This document shows positions 17,342-26,556 of a stretch of DNA of 50,282 nt, piece after piece. The notes below the pieces were generated by a model. The model worked only from the letters and a program-made list of their open reading frames with translations. It made no database searches and was not told the origin of the DNA. Both the position numbers and the translations under genes were made by a program. How positions within the stretch are numbered: position 1 is the stretch's first letter; the number at the start of each line of letters is the position of its first letter. Source of the DNA: Desulfobulbaceae bacterium (lineage in GTDB: Bacteria; Desulfobacterota; Desulfobulbia; Desulfobulbales; Desulfocapsaceae). Where the stretch lies: contig QKIH01000097.1 in NCBI GenBank assembly GCA_003249645.1, forward strand, positions 1 through 50,282, read 5' to 3'.

Positions 17342-18253
17342 GGTTCTGCAGATGACGGTATTCTTACCGCTCTCCTTGGCCTCATACATGGCCCTGTCAG
17401 CTCTTCTTTTGATAGCAATTTCATCTTCTTTCAACTCTACGGTATTGTTTCTTCTGCACGACACGACCCCGATTGACAGGGTTGTTTCACCAAAGTGAAG
17501 CTCGAGAAAACGAAGCAGTATACGCTGCACAATCTCTGTGGCCTGATCAGCATTGGCTTCGAGCAAAAGAATCGCAAACTCGTCGCCGCCCAGCCTGAAG
17601 TTGAAATCGACATTGTTTCTGGTGCAGTCCATCATAATCTGCCCCAACGCTATGAGAACCTTGTCTCCTTCAAGATGACCATATTGGTCGTTATACTGTT
17701 TGAAATTATCTATATCGAGAATAGCCAGAAACATCTCGCGCCCCTGACGGTTGGCTCTTTCCATTTCACGGCGGAAAATATCATCGAAAGCCCGCCTGTT
17801 CAGAATCGAAGTTAGTGCATCTGTGACTGTCAGTTCTTCAAGTTTTTTGACATAGTAGCGCTCACGTACCGCCCTTGCCATTTTTGCTTCAAGCTCACCC
17901 TGATCGATAGGTTTTTTTATGTAATCAAGAGCACCTGCTCGAATAACATCGGCATAGGTGGCCTGTTCACTATGCCCGGTAGAAACAATCACATCAACAT
18001 CCCGATGGTTTGTTTTTACATACTCAAGCAGTTCCAGACCATTCATCCTGGGCATCATGATATCGGTGATTACCAGATCGCATTGAGTAGATGCAAGAAC
18101 CTCCGTTGCCTCTATACCGTCCTCAGCAACCAGACACATATATCCCAGGGAAGAGACCAGCACACTCAACGTTGTTCGGACCAGATCGTCATCATCGACA
18201 ACCAGTACAACAATCGTGCTGACATCTACATCCACATGATCTGTAAAAGCCAT
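17339..18253 (-). CDS. Response regulator with GGDEF domain (diguanylate cyclase)
   Basis: A 304-residue cytoplasmic signalling protein. Residues about 14-130 form a receiver domain with an acidic pocket (VVDDDD) and phospho-acceptor Asp64 (VITDIMMPRMNG), plus the conserved Lys in YIKKPID. Residues about 145-300 are a GGDEF domain with DALTSILNRRAF, the signature RLGGDEFAIL and LSIGVV, so it should make c-di-GMP when phosphorylated. The inhibitory I-site (RxxD before the signature) reads NNVD, with the Arg displaced by one, so product inhibition may be weak. No sensor kinase is adjacent. The HD-domain gene starts divergently about 170 nt away. Confidence 0.92.
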   Translation of the reverse strand: MAFTDHVDVDVSTIVVLVVDDDDLVRTTLSVLVSSLGYMCLVAEDGIEATEVLASTQCDLVITDIMMPRMNGLELLEYVKTNHRDVDVIVSTGHSEQATYADVIRAGALDYIKKPIDQGELEAKMARAVRERYYVKKLEELTVTDALTSILNRRAFDDIFRREMERANRQGREMFLAILDIDNFKQYNDQYGHLEGDKVLIALGQIMMDCTRNNVDFNFRLGGDEFAILLLEANADQATEIVQRILLRFLELHFGETTLSIGVVSCRRNNTVELKEDEIAIKRRADRAMYEAKESGKNTVICRT

Positions 18254-18423
18254 CTATTCCACCCCAGTATCCACTCAAAATTAAGGAGATTATATCCAAT
18301 AGTACTGCCTAAAAATCGAATAGTCCAGAAATCGGCCAAAATAGTTCAATAAAAATAGAAATCTGTTCTAATAAATAGCATTGTTAAACTTGCATTACAT
18401 TGTCTTAAAGGATAAAATTCGGC

Positions 18424-19353
18424 ATGGATACCTTCCGCCTGACAAAAATTTTTGAGACCGGGATTACCGATAATCCGCTTGATGAAATACTTGCGCTTGC
18501 CGCCGAAATTCATCCCAATGTAAACCGCGATCTCATAAAAAAAACGCATAGCTACATTATACGTGTGTTTATCGGTGATAACCCTGATTTCAAGGCCAGC
18601 AACACCGAATATCATAACCTGAGACACACCTGCAGCGTAGTACTTGCTGCAGCGCGTATTCTCCATGGCCTAACAATCAATAAACTGCGATTTACACCTG
18701 CAACCGTTGAACAGGGGCTCATCAGCGCCTATTTTCATGATACCGGATTGCTCCTGCAATCACATGATTCAACAGAACTTGGTGCTCGCTACACCAAAGA
18801 TCATGAACAGCGCTCCATCCGCTTCCTCTACGATTACCTGACTGAAACAGGGGTCGCACCGGAGTTCGCAAAACCGTGTGCAGCAATCATTGACTGCACA
18901 AGCCTCGAAAACGATGTGGGCCAGATACGCTTTCAATCCGCTGAACATCAGATGGCCGGCTGGGTTGTCGGTTCAGCTGATATTATTGGTCAGATGGCAG
19001 ACCGTTACTACCTTGAACAGCTGCCGATGCTCTATCGCGAACGCCGTATTGGCGGCATAAACAGCCATCGTTCAGTAGCTGAGCTGATGCAGGAAACCAC
19101 TGATTTCTATAATAAAGATGTTGTCAATCGCCTGGAAATAAGCTTTCAGAATGTTGCAGCAGTAATGCAGCAGCATTTCAAAGCCCGATGGGACATTGAC
19201 CGCGATCTCTACAAAGAAAACATCAGCAAGAACATCGACTATCTGTCAAAAATTCTTGCTGAATGTCAATCTGAACTGCACTGCATCAGAATGTATCTCA
19301 GACGCACCCAGCCACCGTTTAAACTTGGTCCGGAAACAAGGGTTACGCAATAA
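18424..19353 (+). CDS. HD-domain phosphodiesterase-like protein
   Basis: A 309-residue cytoplasmic protein. The stretch YHNLRHTCSVV (His64 and His68) and YFHDTGLLL (His105, Asp106) make a metal-binding HD site that resembles class I cyclic nucleotide phosphodiesterases more than HD-GYP, since no GYP motif is seen. A later Asp in VVGSADIIGQMADRYY probably completes the site. The C-terminal third is helical. Substrate is unknown. The divergent arrangement with a diguanylate cyclase gene suggests nucleotide signalling but is not proof. Confidence 0.72.
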   Translation: MDTFRLTKIFETGITDNPLDEILALAAEIHPNVNRDLIKKTHSYIIRVFIGDNPDFKASNTEYHNLRHTCSVVLAAARILHGLTINKLRFTPATVEQGLISAYFHDTGLLLQSHDSTELGARYTKDHEQRSIRFLYDYLTETGVAPEFAKPCAAIIDCTSLENDVGQIRFQSAEHQMAGWVVGSADIIGQMADRYYLEQLPMLYRERRIGGINSHRSVAELMQETTDFYNKDVVNRLEISFQNVAAVMQQHFKARWDIDRDLYKENISKNIDYLSKILAECQSELHCIRMYLRRTQPPFKLGPETRVTQ

Positions 19354-19360
19354 ATTTCGG

Positions 19361-19579
19361 TTATTTCTGCCGCGGATCTTTTCCTGTTTCAAACATTTCA
19401 AAGAGGTCGTAAAAGACCCTGGCCACAGAACTGAAATGGGTCACTGCCCCTGAGCCGGCATAGGCTTTCGTCAGTTCCATAGCCCGAACAAAACTTTCCT
19501 GAGAGCTTGAGCTTTCAGGCTCTTTGAGCGCCTTTACCAGACGTTGTCCAATATCATCTGCCATAACTTCTATCTCCAC
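19361..19579 (-). CDS. Small helical protein of unknown function
   Basis: I do not recognise this 72-residue soluble protein. It is mostly helical with a serine-rich turn (EPESSSSQES) and an aromatic C-terminal helix (VARVFYDLFEMFETGKDP). An internal ATG at 19564 (MADDIGQRL) is the more natural start, since the first five codons look like leader. It lies 8 nt beyond the stop of the convergent HD gene and 28 nt downstream of the upstream oxidoreductase stop, so it may be the last gene of the leftward channel/oxidoreductase run. Confidence 0.5.
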   Translation of the reverse strand: MEIEVMADDIGQRLVKALKEPESSSSQESFVRAMELTKAYAGSGAVTHFSSVARVFYDLFEMFETGKDPRQK

Positions 19580-19607
19580 TGCTAAGTATTACTATTTTCA
19601 ATAAGTT

Positions 19608-20600
19608 TTATGCAATTTCCAGCCATTTATTCGCCTTTGCACTTTGCAGGCACTTTTCAATCAGCACCATATTCTCCCATCCATCATAAAGCGAGGTGAA
19701 AACTGGCAGGTCATCCAGAATCGAACGGGCAAATGAGTCAGACTGCAGCGTATACTGATCGCAGATATCAAACTCGTAGGTCCTGCGACTGCCTTTCACT
19801 TCATGTATCAGGACACACTTCCGATCAACCGGAGCATTGAACGGGATGAGTATCTCAATACTGCCAGTCGTTCCGAATATCGTGGCCCGCTGATACGGTG
19901 CAAGCTGTGTTGAACAGGTAAAGGTTGCACTTCGCCCGCCAAAATCAAGCAGACCGCTGAAAAGCGTATCGGTACCGAAAATAGGATCGGTATTCCCCAT
20001 ACCACAAACACGTTTCGGCTGCATACCGAAAATAAAACGCGAAAGCGACAAGCAGTAACACCCGATATCCATCATACCGCCGCCGCCAATCTCAAGCTTA
20101 TTCCTAATATTATCAGGGTCATCGTTGTAATAGGAAAAAAATGATTGAATAGTACGCAGTTCCCCGATCTCACCAGCTTCCACCAGTTCTTTTGCCTTCT
20201 GCCATTGGGGGTGATGCCTGTACATGAAGGCTTCCATTACTTTCAAAAAAGGGTATTTCCCAGCGGCCGAAAGCAGGTTCTGCGCGTCTTCAGAGCTCAA
20301 CCCCACCGGTTTTTCACACAATACATGCTTGCCTGCCTCAAGAGCCTTAAGTGACCATGGTACATGGAGATGGTTTGGCAAAGGGATATATACCGCATCA
20401 ATGTCAGGATCGGCCAGGAGCTCTTCATAGCTGGCATAAGCCTTGGCTATGCCGAGTGTTTTACAGAGAGATTGTGCCTTTTCGAAATTTCGTGATGCAA
20501 GGCCGGCTACAGTGCATAAGCTGCTCTTCTGAATAGCTGGAATTACCTGCGTAACGCCGATCTTGGCACTGCTCAGTACACCAAAACGAATGTTGTCCAT
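19608..20600 (-). CDS. Gfo/Idh/MocA-family NAD(P)-dependent oxidoreductase
   Basis: A 330-residue cytoplasmic sugar or polyol dehydrogenase-like enzyme. The N-terminal Rossmann domain starts IRFGVLSSAKIG and includes YIPLPNHLHVPWSLKALEAG and the family signature EKPVG with its lysine. The C-terminal alpha/beta domain has MEAFMYRHHPQW and GGGMMDIGCYCL, where the catalytic Lys/His pair of the family normally sits. Substrate is unknown. The start at 20600 (MDNIRFG) is preferred over a longer in-frame start at 20657, because the longer form would overlap the upstream potassium-channel gene and add a non-family extension. Confidence 0.88.
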   Translation of the reverse strand: MDNIRFGVLSSAKIGVTQVIPAIQKSSLCTVAGLASRNFEKAQSLCKTLGIAKAYASYEELLADPDIDAVYIPLPNHLHVPWSLKALEAGKHVLCEKPVGLSSEDAQNLLSAAGKYPFLKVMEAFMYRHHPQWQKAKELVEAGEIGELRTIQSFFSYYNDDPDNIRNKLEIGGGGMMDIGCYCLSLSRFIFGMQPKRVCGMGNTDPIFGTDTLFSGLLDFGGRSATFTCSTQLAPYQRATIFGTTGSIEILIPFNAPVDRKCVLIHEVKGSRRTYEFDICDQYTLQSDSFARSILDDLPVFTSLYDGWENMVLIEKCLQSAKANKWLEIA

Positions 20601-20610
20601 GGTATGCACC

Positions 20611-22308
20611 TTAATTGTAGAATTGATGGAATGTGTCCTCAGCGCCTTCAGCACCAATCATGATGAGCTCACAGTCTTTTGACAGAGGCTCGACAGGATC
20701 AGGCCCGACGATGAGATCACCGCCCTCTTGGCGAATAGCGATAACACTGCAGCCCGTCTGCTCCCGTATATTACTTTCTAAAAGGGTTGACTTAACCAGT
20801 TCCTGAGGCACAGGTACCTGAAAAAGAATCAATCCTTCCAGCACCATATTTGCTTCATCTGGATAGAGAAGATTCATGATGGAATTGGCCGCCATGGTCG
20901 CATAGGACATGACCAGATCTGCCCCGGCAACATGCAGTTTATTGACGGTTCGGGGAGCAGCAGCCCGGCTGACTATCTGAATATCAGGACGCAGCTGCCG
21001 ACAATAAAAGGTAAGATATATATTCATCGGATCATGATGGGTAGTAATTAGAACAGTACCCGCTTTGTCAATTCCCCCTTCTTTTAACACGTTAATGTCT
21101 GCAGCATCTCCCTGAATGACATGGTGGAGCCCTTTTGCTATGGTCGGTCGTTTTTCTATTATGCTGTATTCGATTCCTGCCAGGTCCAGCACTTCAGCAG
21201 CGGCATGTCCAACACGGCCACCACCAAGAATCAACACCGGAGCACTCTGCTCACCGGTTATTTCCGGCGGAGAAAAGATCCGGTCGAACTGCTGCAACTG
21301 CTCCTCTGTCCCTGCCAGCAGAAGAACCGATTTGTCCTCTATCCGGGTTGCTGCAGCAGGAAAGACATATTTCCCCTTCTGCCAGATCCCAACCACATTA
21401 ACTCCGCATTTTTCTCTGATTCCTGTCTCCCGCAGCATTCTGCCACAAATATTGGTCAAAGTTGCCGGAATTTCCGCAATCTGCAGGTTATCAAGTCGGC
21501 CGATGATATTGGTTGCATTATGAATGCCTACTGTCCGTTGTCCCATTGAATAGCCAAGCATCTTCATGAACTGAAAGACATGCATATTACCCGGAAATTC
21601 GAGTATATCTATTGAATGCTCATTATCAGCATTGGTAACTATTGGTGTATCCTTGGTAATTTCACGAATGGTAAAGGCGATATTGGTATTCATCAGATCA
21701 TCTTCAGTAACCACCACCATTGCCGCCTGCGCAACCCGAACATTAAGATAGGTTTTAGGGTTGTCAGTTACTCCGACAACAACATTATAGCCCCAGTCAC
21801 GATAACGTTCTGCCGTTGCCAGATCGTCAACAATGAGTACGTGATAAACATGACGATCATTCAGTCTCTTAATTAGTTTTTTGGTCACCGCATCAAGGTT
21901 GGTAATTATTACATGACCGCTAACATCTTCAGGGATGGTTCTAGGGGTTTTTACCTTTGCCTGGGCTTCAAGCCAGGGTGCATAAAAATACTGAATAAAG
22001 GTGAAAGGCAGCATGATCAGAAAAAAGATCACGCCGGACAACAAAACAAACATGGTAAAAATCAGGCCGAGATCGGTATGAAACGTAATGTCGCCGAACC
22101 CAAGCGTCGACATAACAGTCAAGGTCCAGTAAAAGCCGGTTATCCAGGTGAACTGGCGACCTTCATAGAGCATGATGATATGAAAAAGAAAGCTGTAGGC
22201 GGTGATAAGAATAAGAAGAAAGAAAAAAAATCTCGCAAGCGCAAAGAAATTACGCTGAGCCGCCTTATTCTGCAAAAGAATCAGTAACTGGGAGGGAAGA
22301 AATTTCAT
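20611..22308 (-). CDS. Potassium channel protein with two RCK (TrkA-N/TrkA-C) modules
   Basis: A 565-residue inner-membrane channel. Two transmembrane helices (about 22-42 and 72-98) flank a pore loop with selectivity filter TLGFGD, a variant of TVGYGD. The cytoplasmic part has two Rossmann nucleotide-binding domains, the first beginning HVIITNLDAV (degenerate glycine motif) and the second VLILGGGRVGHAA (intact), each followed by a TrkA-C-like segment; the second ends near the C terminus. Such RCK gates respond to nucleotides or ions. ATG at 22308 is preferred to an in-frame TTG at 22335. The Gfo/Idh/MocA gene starts 11 nt downstream. Confidence 0.9.
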   Translation of the reverse strand: MKFLPSQLLILLQNKAAQRNFFALARFFFFLLILITAYSFLFHIIMLYEGRQFTWITGFYWTLTVMSTLGFGDITFHTDLGLIFTMFVLLSGVIFFLIMLPFTFIQYFYAPWLEAQAKVKTPRTIPEDVSGHVIITNLDAVTKKLIKRLNDRHVYHVLIVDDLATAERYRDWGYNVVVGVTDNPKTYLNVRVAQAAMVVVTEDDLMNTNIAFTIREITKDTPIVTNADNEHSIDILEFPGNMHVFQFMKMLGYSMGQRTVGIHNATNIIGRLDNLQIAEIPATLTNICGRMLRETGIREKCGVNVVGIWQKGKYVFPAAATRIEDKSVLLLAGTEEQLQQFDRIFSPPEITGEQSAPVLILGGGRVGHAAAEVLDLAGIEYSIIEKRPTIAKGLHHVIQGDAADINVLKEGGIDKAGTVLITTHHDPMNIYLTFYCRQLRPDIQIVSRAAAPRTVNKLHVAGADLVMSYATMAANSIMNLLYPDEANMVLEGLILFQVPVPQELVKSTLLESNIREQTGCSVIAIRQEGGDLIVGPDPVEPLSKDCELIMIGAEGAEDTFHQFYN

Positions 22309-22419
22309 TATCAGCAGTCCGTCAATGATTGTCAAAAAAAAGCATTAACTTTTCTCTACCATAGCATGGCAGGACTGACAACTTCCAGATAAAACTACTG
22401 ATTCTGCATGTTCATCAGG

Positions 22420-23088
22420 TCAGTCGGAATTTTTCGTCAACACTGCAAGAATCAAGACAAAGAAACAAAGTGCCAGATTGGAAACAGGTACCTGCAATGG
22501 GGCAGGCATGAGATAGACTATCGAAACCGTCGGTATCCAGACAATCATGTTGGAAACCAGAATGGTCGGCATCTTTACCGTAAACAGAGGTCTATTAATA
22601 TCCTGTTTCATCAGTGCCCAGCTGAAATTGTTTTTCGGCCAGAGCATAGCAATCGTCATCCCCGGCACTGCCCAAAAAGGTGCGTAGATAAACTGATCAA
22701 CAAAGGTCTTTTTGACGATGGTCATCACGTCGTTACCGTTACCGAAAAGAACCGACTGCAAGACATAAAGGTAATTGACCTCGATTCCTTTCAAAGCCCA
22801 GAACGAGCAGGTAAACAAGAGATATTTGATAAGATTTCGCTTAATCCTGCCAGTTAGCAAAAGGTAGACAAACGGAATAAATCCACCAAACAAAGACGTT
22901 GAGAAAAAAGAATACATTGCACCATATGAGGTTTTCAGGTCAGCGAAGAACATGAAAAACGGTCGGGCCGGAGTCCAGAAGTAGTAACAGAGACAAACAG
23001 TAAGGGCAAAGAATTGAAGAAAGAGCCCTGGGATCAGGTTTTTCCTGAAGGCATGGACAATATTTGAGACTAACTCAGCCTGTGGCAT
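22420..23088 (-). CDS. Mpv17/PMP22-like integral membrane protein
   Basis: A 222-residue protein with about four to five hydrophobic segments. The C-terminal half contains VDQFIYAPFWAVPGM, WIPTVSIVYLMPAPLQVP and NLALCFFVLILA, which resemble the conserved core of Mpv17/PMP22-type proteins known from organelles and scattered bacteria (DQxxxxPxW and WxPxxxxxY patterns). Function in bacteria is unknown. It is separated from the potassium-channel gene by about 110 bp and shares its strand. The assignment rests on remembered motifs, so an alignment should decide. Confidence 0.6.
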   Translation of the reverse strand: MPQAELVSNIVHAFRKNLIPGLFLQFFALTVCLCYYFWTPARPFFMFFADLKTSYGAMYSFFSTSLFGGFIPFVYLLLTGRIKRNLIKYLLFTCSFWALKGIEVNYLYVLQSVLFGNGNDVMTIVKKTFVDQFIYAPFWAVPGMTIAMLWPKNNFSWALMKQDINRPLFTVKMPTILVSNMIVWIPTVSIVYLMPAPLQVPVSNLALCFFVLILAVLTKNSD

Positions 23089-23342
23089 ACTCCGATCCTT
23101 GAAAGTGGCAATTTCTTTAGGGCTTCTGGATTAAAATAGAAGCAGAAACTACCCGATTATGCGGAAAATACCACTATTATTATCTTCCCGGAAGAAGAAA
23201 ACCACGACCTCGGAACAAAACCTTTCCCTTAAACGCTAACACGACCTATCATATTGTTTTTCTATCTAAAAACAAATAGAAAAACCTGCATAATTTATCA
23301 AATAATGAGCTCTGATCGTGACTGAATTGCCTCAACTTAACA

Positions 23343-25100
23343 TCAGCGGTCTATATTGTGATGTCTGAGTTTACGATACAGGGTCTTTCTATCGATCTGC
23401 AGTGCCTTGGCAGCCTTTGTCTGATGCCAGTTAAATTTTTCAAGGCAGGCAAAGAGAATCTTCTTTTCCACTGCATCAAGAGATGCTGACAGTGACTGAT
23501 CGTCATAGGCGAAACCAAGATCATATTCTATTGATGCAAGCAGAGCCGGATCTTCAAGGGCCATAAAATCGATCTTACCAATGGCAAGATACCGCTGAAT
23601 GGTATTTTGCAGCTCCCTGACATTGCCAGGCCATGAATAATGCTCCAAGGCCCTGATCATATTTGGGGAAAGTCGAATCTTTTTCTCAGGAGAGAACTGC
23701 TCGAAAAAATGTTCAATCAATATGGCAATATCACCGCTTCTTTCTCGAAGCGGGGGCAGTACTATCGGAATAACATGAATTCGATAGAAAAAATCTTCGC
23801 GCAGCTTTCCTGCCCGTACGAGGTTCTTCAAATCCCGGTTAGTTGCCGCAATGACCCGGACATTAGGATTTTTTAATTCAGTTGAGCCGAGCGGTGTATA
23901 TCCTCCGCCCTCAAGAGCCCTCAGCAGCTTAGTCTGCATATTCAACGGAATCTCCCCCACTTCATCAAGAAAGATTGTGCCGGTGTCAGCGACATCCAGA
24001 TAGCCGTTTTTATCGAGTTCAGCACCTGAAAAGGCGCCTTTTTTATAGCCGAAAAATTCGCTCTCTATAAGATTTTCAGGGATTGCTCCACAGTTGACAC
24101 AGACAAAAGGTTTATCTGCCCTGTTGGAATTATCATGGATTGATCTTGCAACAAGTTCCTTACCTGTTCCCGACTCACCATATAAAATCACTGAAGCATC
24201 AGTACGACCTGCTCTGATTATGGTCTTGTAAACTTCCTGCATAACACTGCTTTTGCCAACCAGGTTGCCGAACCGGTAACGCTCAGCCAAGGAGCCAAGC
24301 AGGCGGAGATTCTCATCCTTTAAAATGGCTTGCTTTTCCTGAAGTTCCGCCATTTCCTGCTTCTGCTTTGTGATATCGATCATAATGATCTGATATTCTA
24401 TAATCTCATCATGATGATCTTTAATCGCAAGTTTGGTCACATCATACCAGCTTTGATCGTTTGGATTCTGTATTTCCAGACGATCAATGGTAGACAGCGA
24501 CAGCTCTACCGGCCACCATGAGCGTTCACTGCCTGCAGCCTGAAATGCTGAAACACATTGCACCCCTAGTCTCTCCCGGCCCAGATAGTCGATAAGCATC
24601 GGATTCATGTAATTGATAGTCATATCTCTATCGCAAACAAGAACAAAACCGGGAAAGTGCTCGAAAAGCTTCCACAGCTTTTTTTCTAGGCCAAGCTGGT
24701 ATGCTTCGTTCTGTTTCAGCAGTACTGATTTTTCAAGACATTGCGTTACTGCGTGACGAATAATCTCATAGTTTTCGATCGGTTTGGTAAGGTAGTGCCA
24801 GGCTCCTGTATGAAGCGCTTTTATGACGCTATCCATTTCGCCTTCAGCAGAGAGAACGATTGTAGCAATATTTGGATACTCTTCAGAGAGCCTGCGAATA
24901 ACGGTGAAGCCATCCATCACAGGCAAATTCAGATCAACCAGCACCACATCGGGCTGATGCAGCCGACACAGAAGCAAGCCCTGCTCACCGTCTTCTGCAA
25001 TGAAAACAGTGTAGTCTCGGTGCTCAAAATATCTGCGAACGACATCGAGCAGTAAAACATCATCATCAATATAGAGAATTGTTGCTCCTGAACTCATCAC
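23343..25100 (-). CDS. NtrC-family sigma-54-dependent response regulator
   Basis: A 585-residue transcription activator. Residues about 5-122 are a receiver domain with acidic pocket IDDD and phospho-acceptor Asp56 (VDLNLPVMDG). A PAS domain spans about 150-255 (VLVCDRDMTINYMNPMLIDYLG). The AAA+ domain has Walker A GESGTGKE, the sigma-54 contact loop GAFSGAE, Walker B TIFLDEVGEI and an arginine finger region. The C-terminal Fis-type helix-turn-helix ends WHQTKAAKALQIDRKTLYRKL. It should activate RpoN promoters when phosphorylated. No cognate histidine kinase gene is adjacent, and target genes are unknown. Confidence 0.95.
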   Translation of the reverse strand: MMSSGATILYIDDDVLLLDVVRRYFEHRDYTVFIAEDGEQGLLLCRLHQPDVVLVDLNLPVMDGFTVIRRLSEEYPNIATIVLSAEGEMDSVIKALHTGAWHYLTKPIENYEIIRHAVTQCLEKSVLLKQNEAYQLGLEKKLWKLFEHFPGFVLVCDRDMTINYMNPMLIDYLGRERLGVQCVSAFQAAGSERSWWPVELSLSTIDRLEIQNPNDQSWYDVTKLAIKDHHDEIIEYQIIMIDITKQKQEMAELQEKQAILKDENLRLLGSLAERYRFGNLVGKSSVMQEVYKTIIRAGRTDASVILYGESGTGKELVARSIHDNSNRADKPFVCVNCGAIPENLIESEFFGYKKGAFSGAELDKNGYLDVADTGTIFLDEVGEIPLNMQTKLLRALEGGGYTPLGSTELKNPNVRVIAATNRDLKNLVRAGKLREDFFYRIHVIPIVLPPLRERSGDIAILIEHFFEQFSPEKKIRLSPNMIRALEHYSWPGNVRELQNTIQRYLAIGKIDFMALEDPALLASIEYDLGFAYDDQSLSASLDAVEKKILFACLEKFNWHQTKAAKALQIDRKTLYRKLRHHNIDR

Positions 25101-25686
25101 CCTTCCCCGCCCAGTCCATTCAACAACGCTTGCTGTTACAAAGGCTGGTAACTTTTATCTGCAAAAATAAGGGGATAAATCAGAGACACCAATAGAGGTG
25201 AGATTATCAAACAGGGCACAACATCACACAACTAATGCGCCGTGATGCCATGACTCTTTAATGATATTCCCTATCTCCCCAATAAAGAATATGCAGAAAA
25301 TCTAACTATCCAAGTTAAAGCCCTTTCCCGGCCTTTGTATACAATGTATCACAAACTAGCAAAAAAGAGAAACAATATGCGAGGAATATATTCTATCTAG
25401 TGTGGAAACATATTGACCAGCAATACATCACAACATTTTTTAGCTATAAAATAAGATAGATAAAAATTGTAATTGCGAAAAGTCGATTCTGCACCCCGCT
25501 CTACTTTTACGTTATGATTTTTTTTTTACAACAAGAGGCTCATCAAAAGCAAGTTAAAATTCCAGTTTCAGCAATGATTTCCTCTCTTGTCACTTGTCAA
25601 AACCACTTTCATTTAGTAATGACACAATTGCAGGCAGATATGTACTTTTACCAATTGTTTTCCGCATCATTTATACCCCACATTAT
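25101..25686. other. AT-rich gap of about 590 bp
   Basis: No supported gene or RNA. The stretch separates the divergent regulator and PHP genes, so it should contain both promoters. A T run at about 25519 follows no strong stem. I looked for sigma-54 -24/-12 elements and found no convincing one. Confidence 0.4.
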
Positions 25687-26547
25687 ATGATTACTATCAA
25701 AAACGTTTCTGTCCATGGCGGACACAGCGGTCAGTTTTGCAACCATGCTACAGATTCACTGGAAGATGTAATTTTAGAATACATCAAAAAAGGTTACAGC
25801 TGGGTTGGAATCACAGAACACACCCCGGCAATCAGTTATGAGCTACTTTATCCCGGTCAGATTGCAGCAGGACTCACACCGGAATTTCTTCTTGAACGAT
25901 TCGGTAAATACATGGCTGAATGTCGGCGGCTTCAGGAAAAATATAAAGACCAAATCGCCGTCATACCCGCAATGGAGATTGAGACATACACCGGTTACGA
26001 AAAATTCATTCCTTCTTTGATTGAGCAATTCTCGCCGGAGTACATTGTCGGCTCAGTTCATTTCGTTGCTGATCTCGGGTTCGATTATTCACAGGAACAA
26101 TACAACGCGACCGTTCGTCACGTTGGCGGGTTCGAGCAGATGTACCTTCAGTATTTCGATATTCAATATGAGATGATAAAACTGCTAAAACCCGCAGTTG
26201 TAGGTCACTTCGATCTTATCCGTATATTTGACAACAATTACAAGGAACACCTGGCATTATCGTCTGTTCGTCAGAAGATTGTCCGGAACCTTGAACTAAT
26301 CAAGGAACTTGACCTGATAATGGATTTTAACCTGCGTGCCCTGCTCAAGGGCGCAGATGAGCCCTACATCAGCGCACCCATTCTGCAGCTTGCCAAAGAA
26401 ATGGACATTGCAGTTGTGCCGGGAGATGATTCGCACGGAGTTTCCGATGTCGGACGAAATGTCGACAGAGCAATAGAGATTCTCCAGCGCCATGGTTTTT
26501 CAACCGATTGGAAAGCACCGGTCACGCTTCCTGAACAATTCAGATAA
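25687..26547 (+). CDS. PHP-domain histidinol-phosphatase-like protein
   Basis: A 286-residue protein of the polymerase and histidinol phosphatase (PHP) superfamily. Metal-binding motifs are HGGHSGQFC near the start, GITEHTP, EIETYTG, GSVHFV, GHFDLIR, and DFNLRAL with PGDDSHGVSDVG near the end. This order matches HisK/HisJ-type histidinol phosphatases, which dephosphorylate histidinol phosphate, though the substrate is not certain. The start ATG 25687 (MITIKNVSVHGGHSG) is chosen because the longer in-frame start at 25594 adds an unrelated extension. A carbon-nitrogen hydrolase gene follows 9 nt after its stop. Confidence 0.85.
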   Translation: MITIKNVSVHGGHSGQFCNHATDSLEDVILEYIKKGYSWVGITEHTPAISYELLYPGQIAAGLTPEFLLERFGKYMAECRRLQEKYKDQIAVIPAMEIETYTGYEKFIPSLIEQFSPEYIVGSVHFVADLGFDYSQEQYNATVRHVGGFEQMYLQYFDIQYEMIKLLKPAVVGHFDLIRIFDNNYKEHLALSSVRQKIVRNLELIKELDLIMDFNLRALLKGADEPYISAPILQLAKEMDIAVVPGDDSHGVSDVGRNVDRAIEILQRHGFSTDWKAPVTLPEQFR

Positions 26548-26556
26548 GAGGAATAT

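Noticed and set aside
25101-25686. Sigma-54 promoter next to the NtrC-type regulator
   Set aside because: TGGAAACATATTGACC only partly resembles the -24/-12 pattern and the spacing and GC core do not fit.
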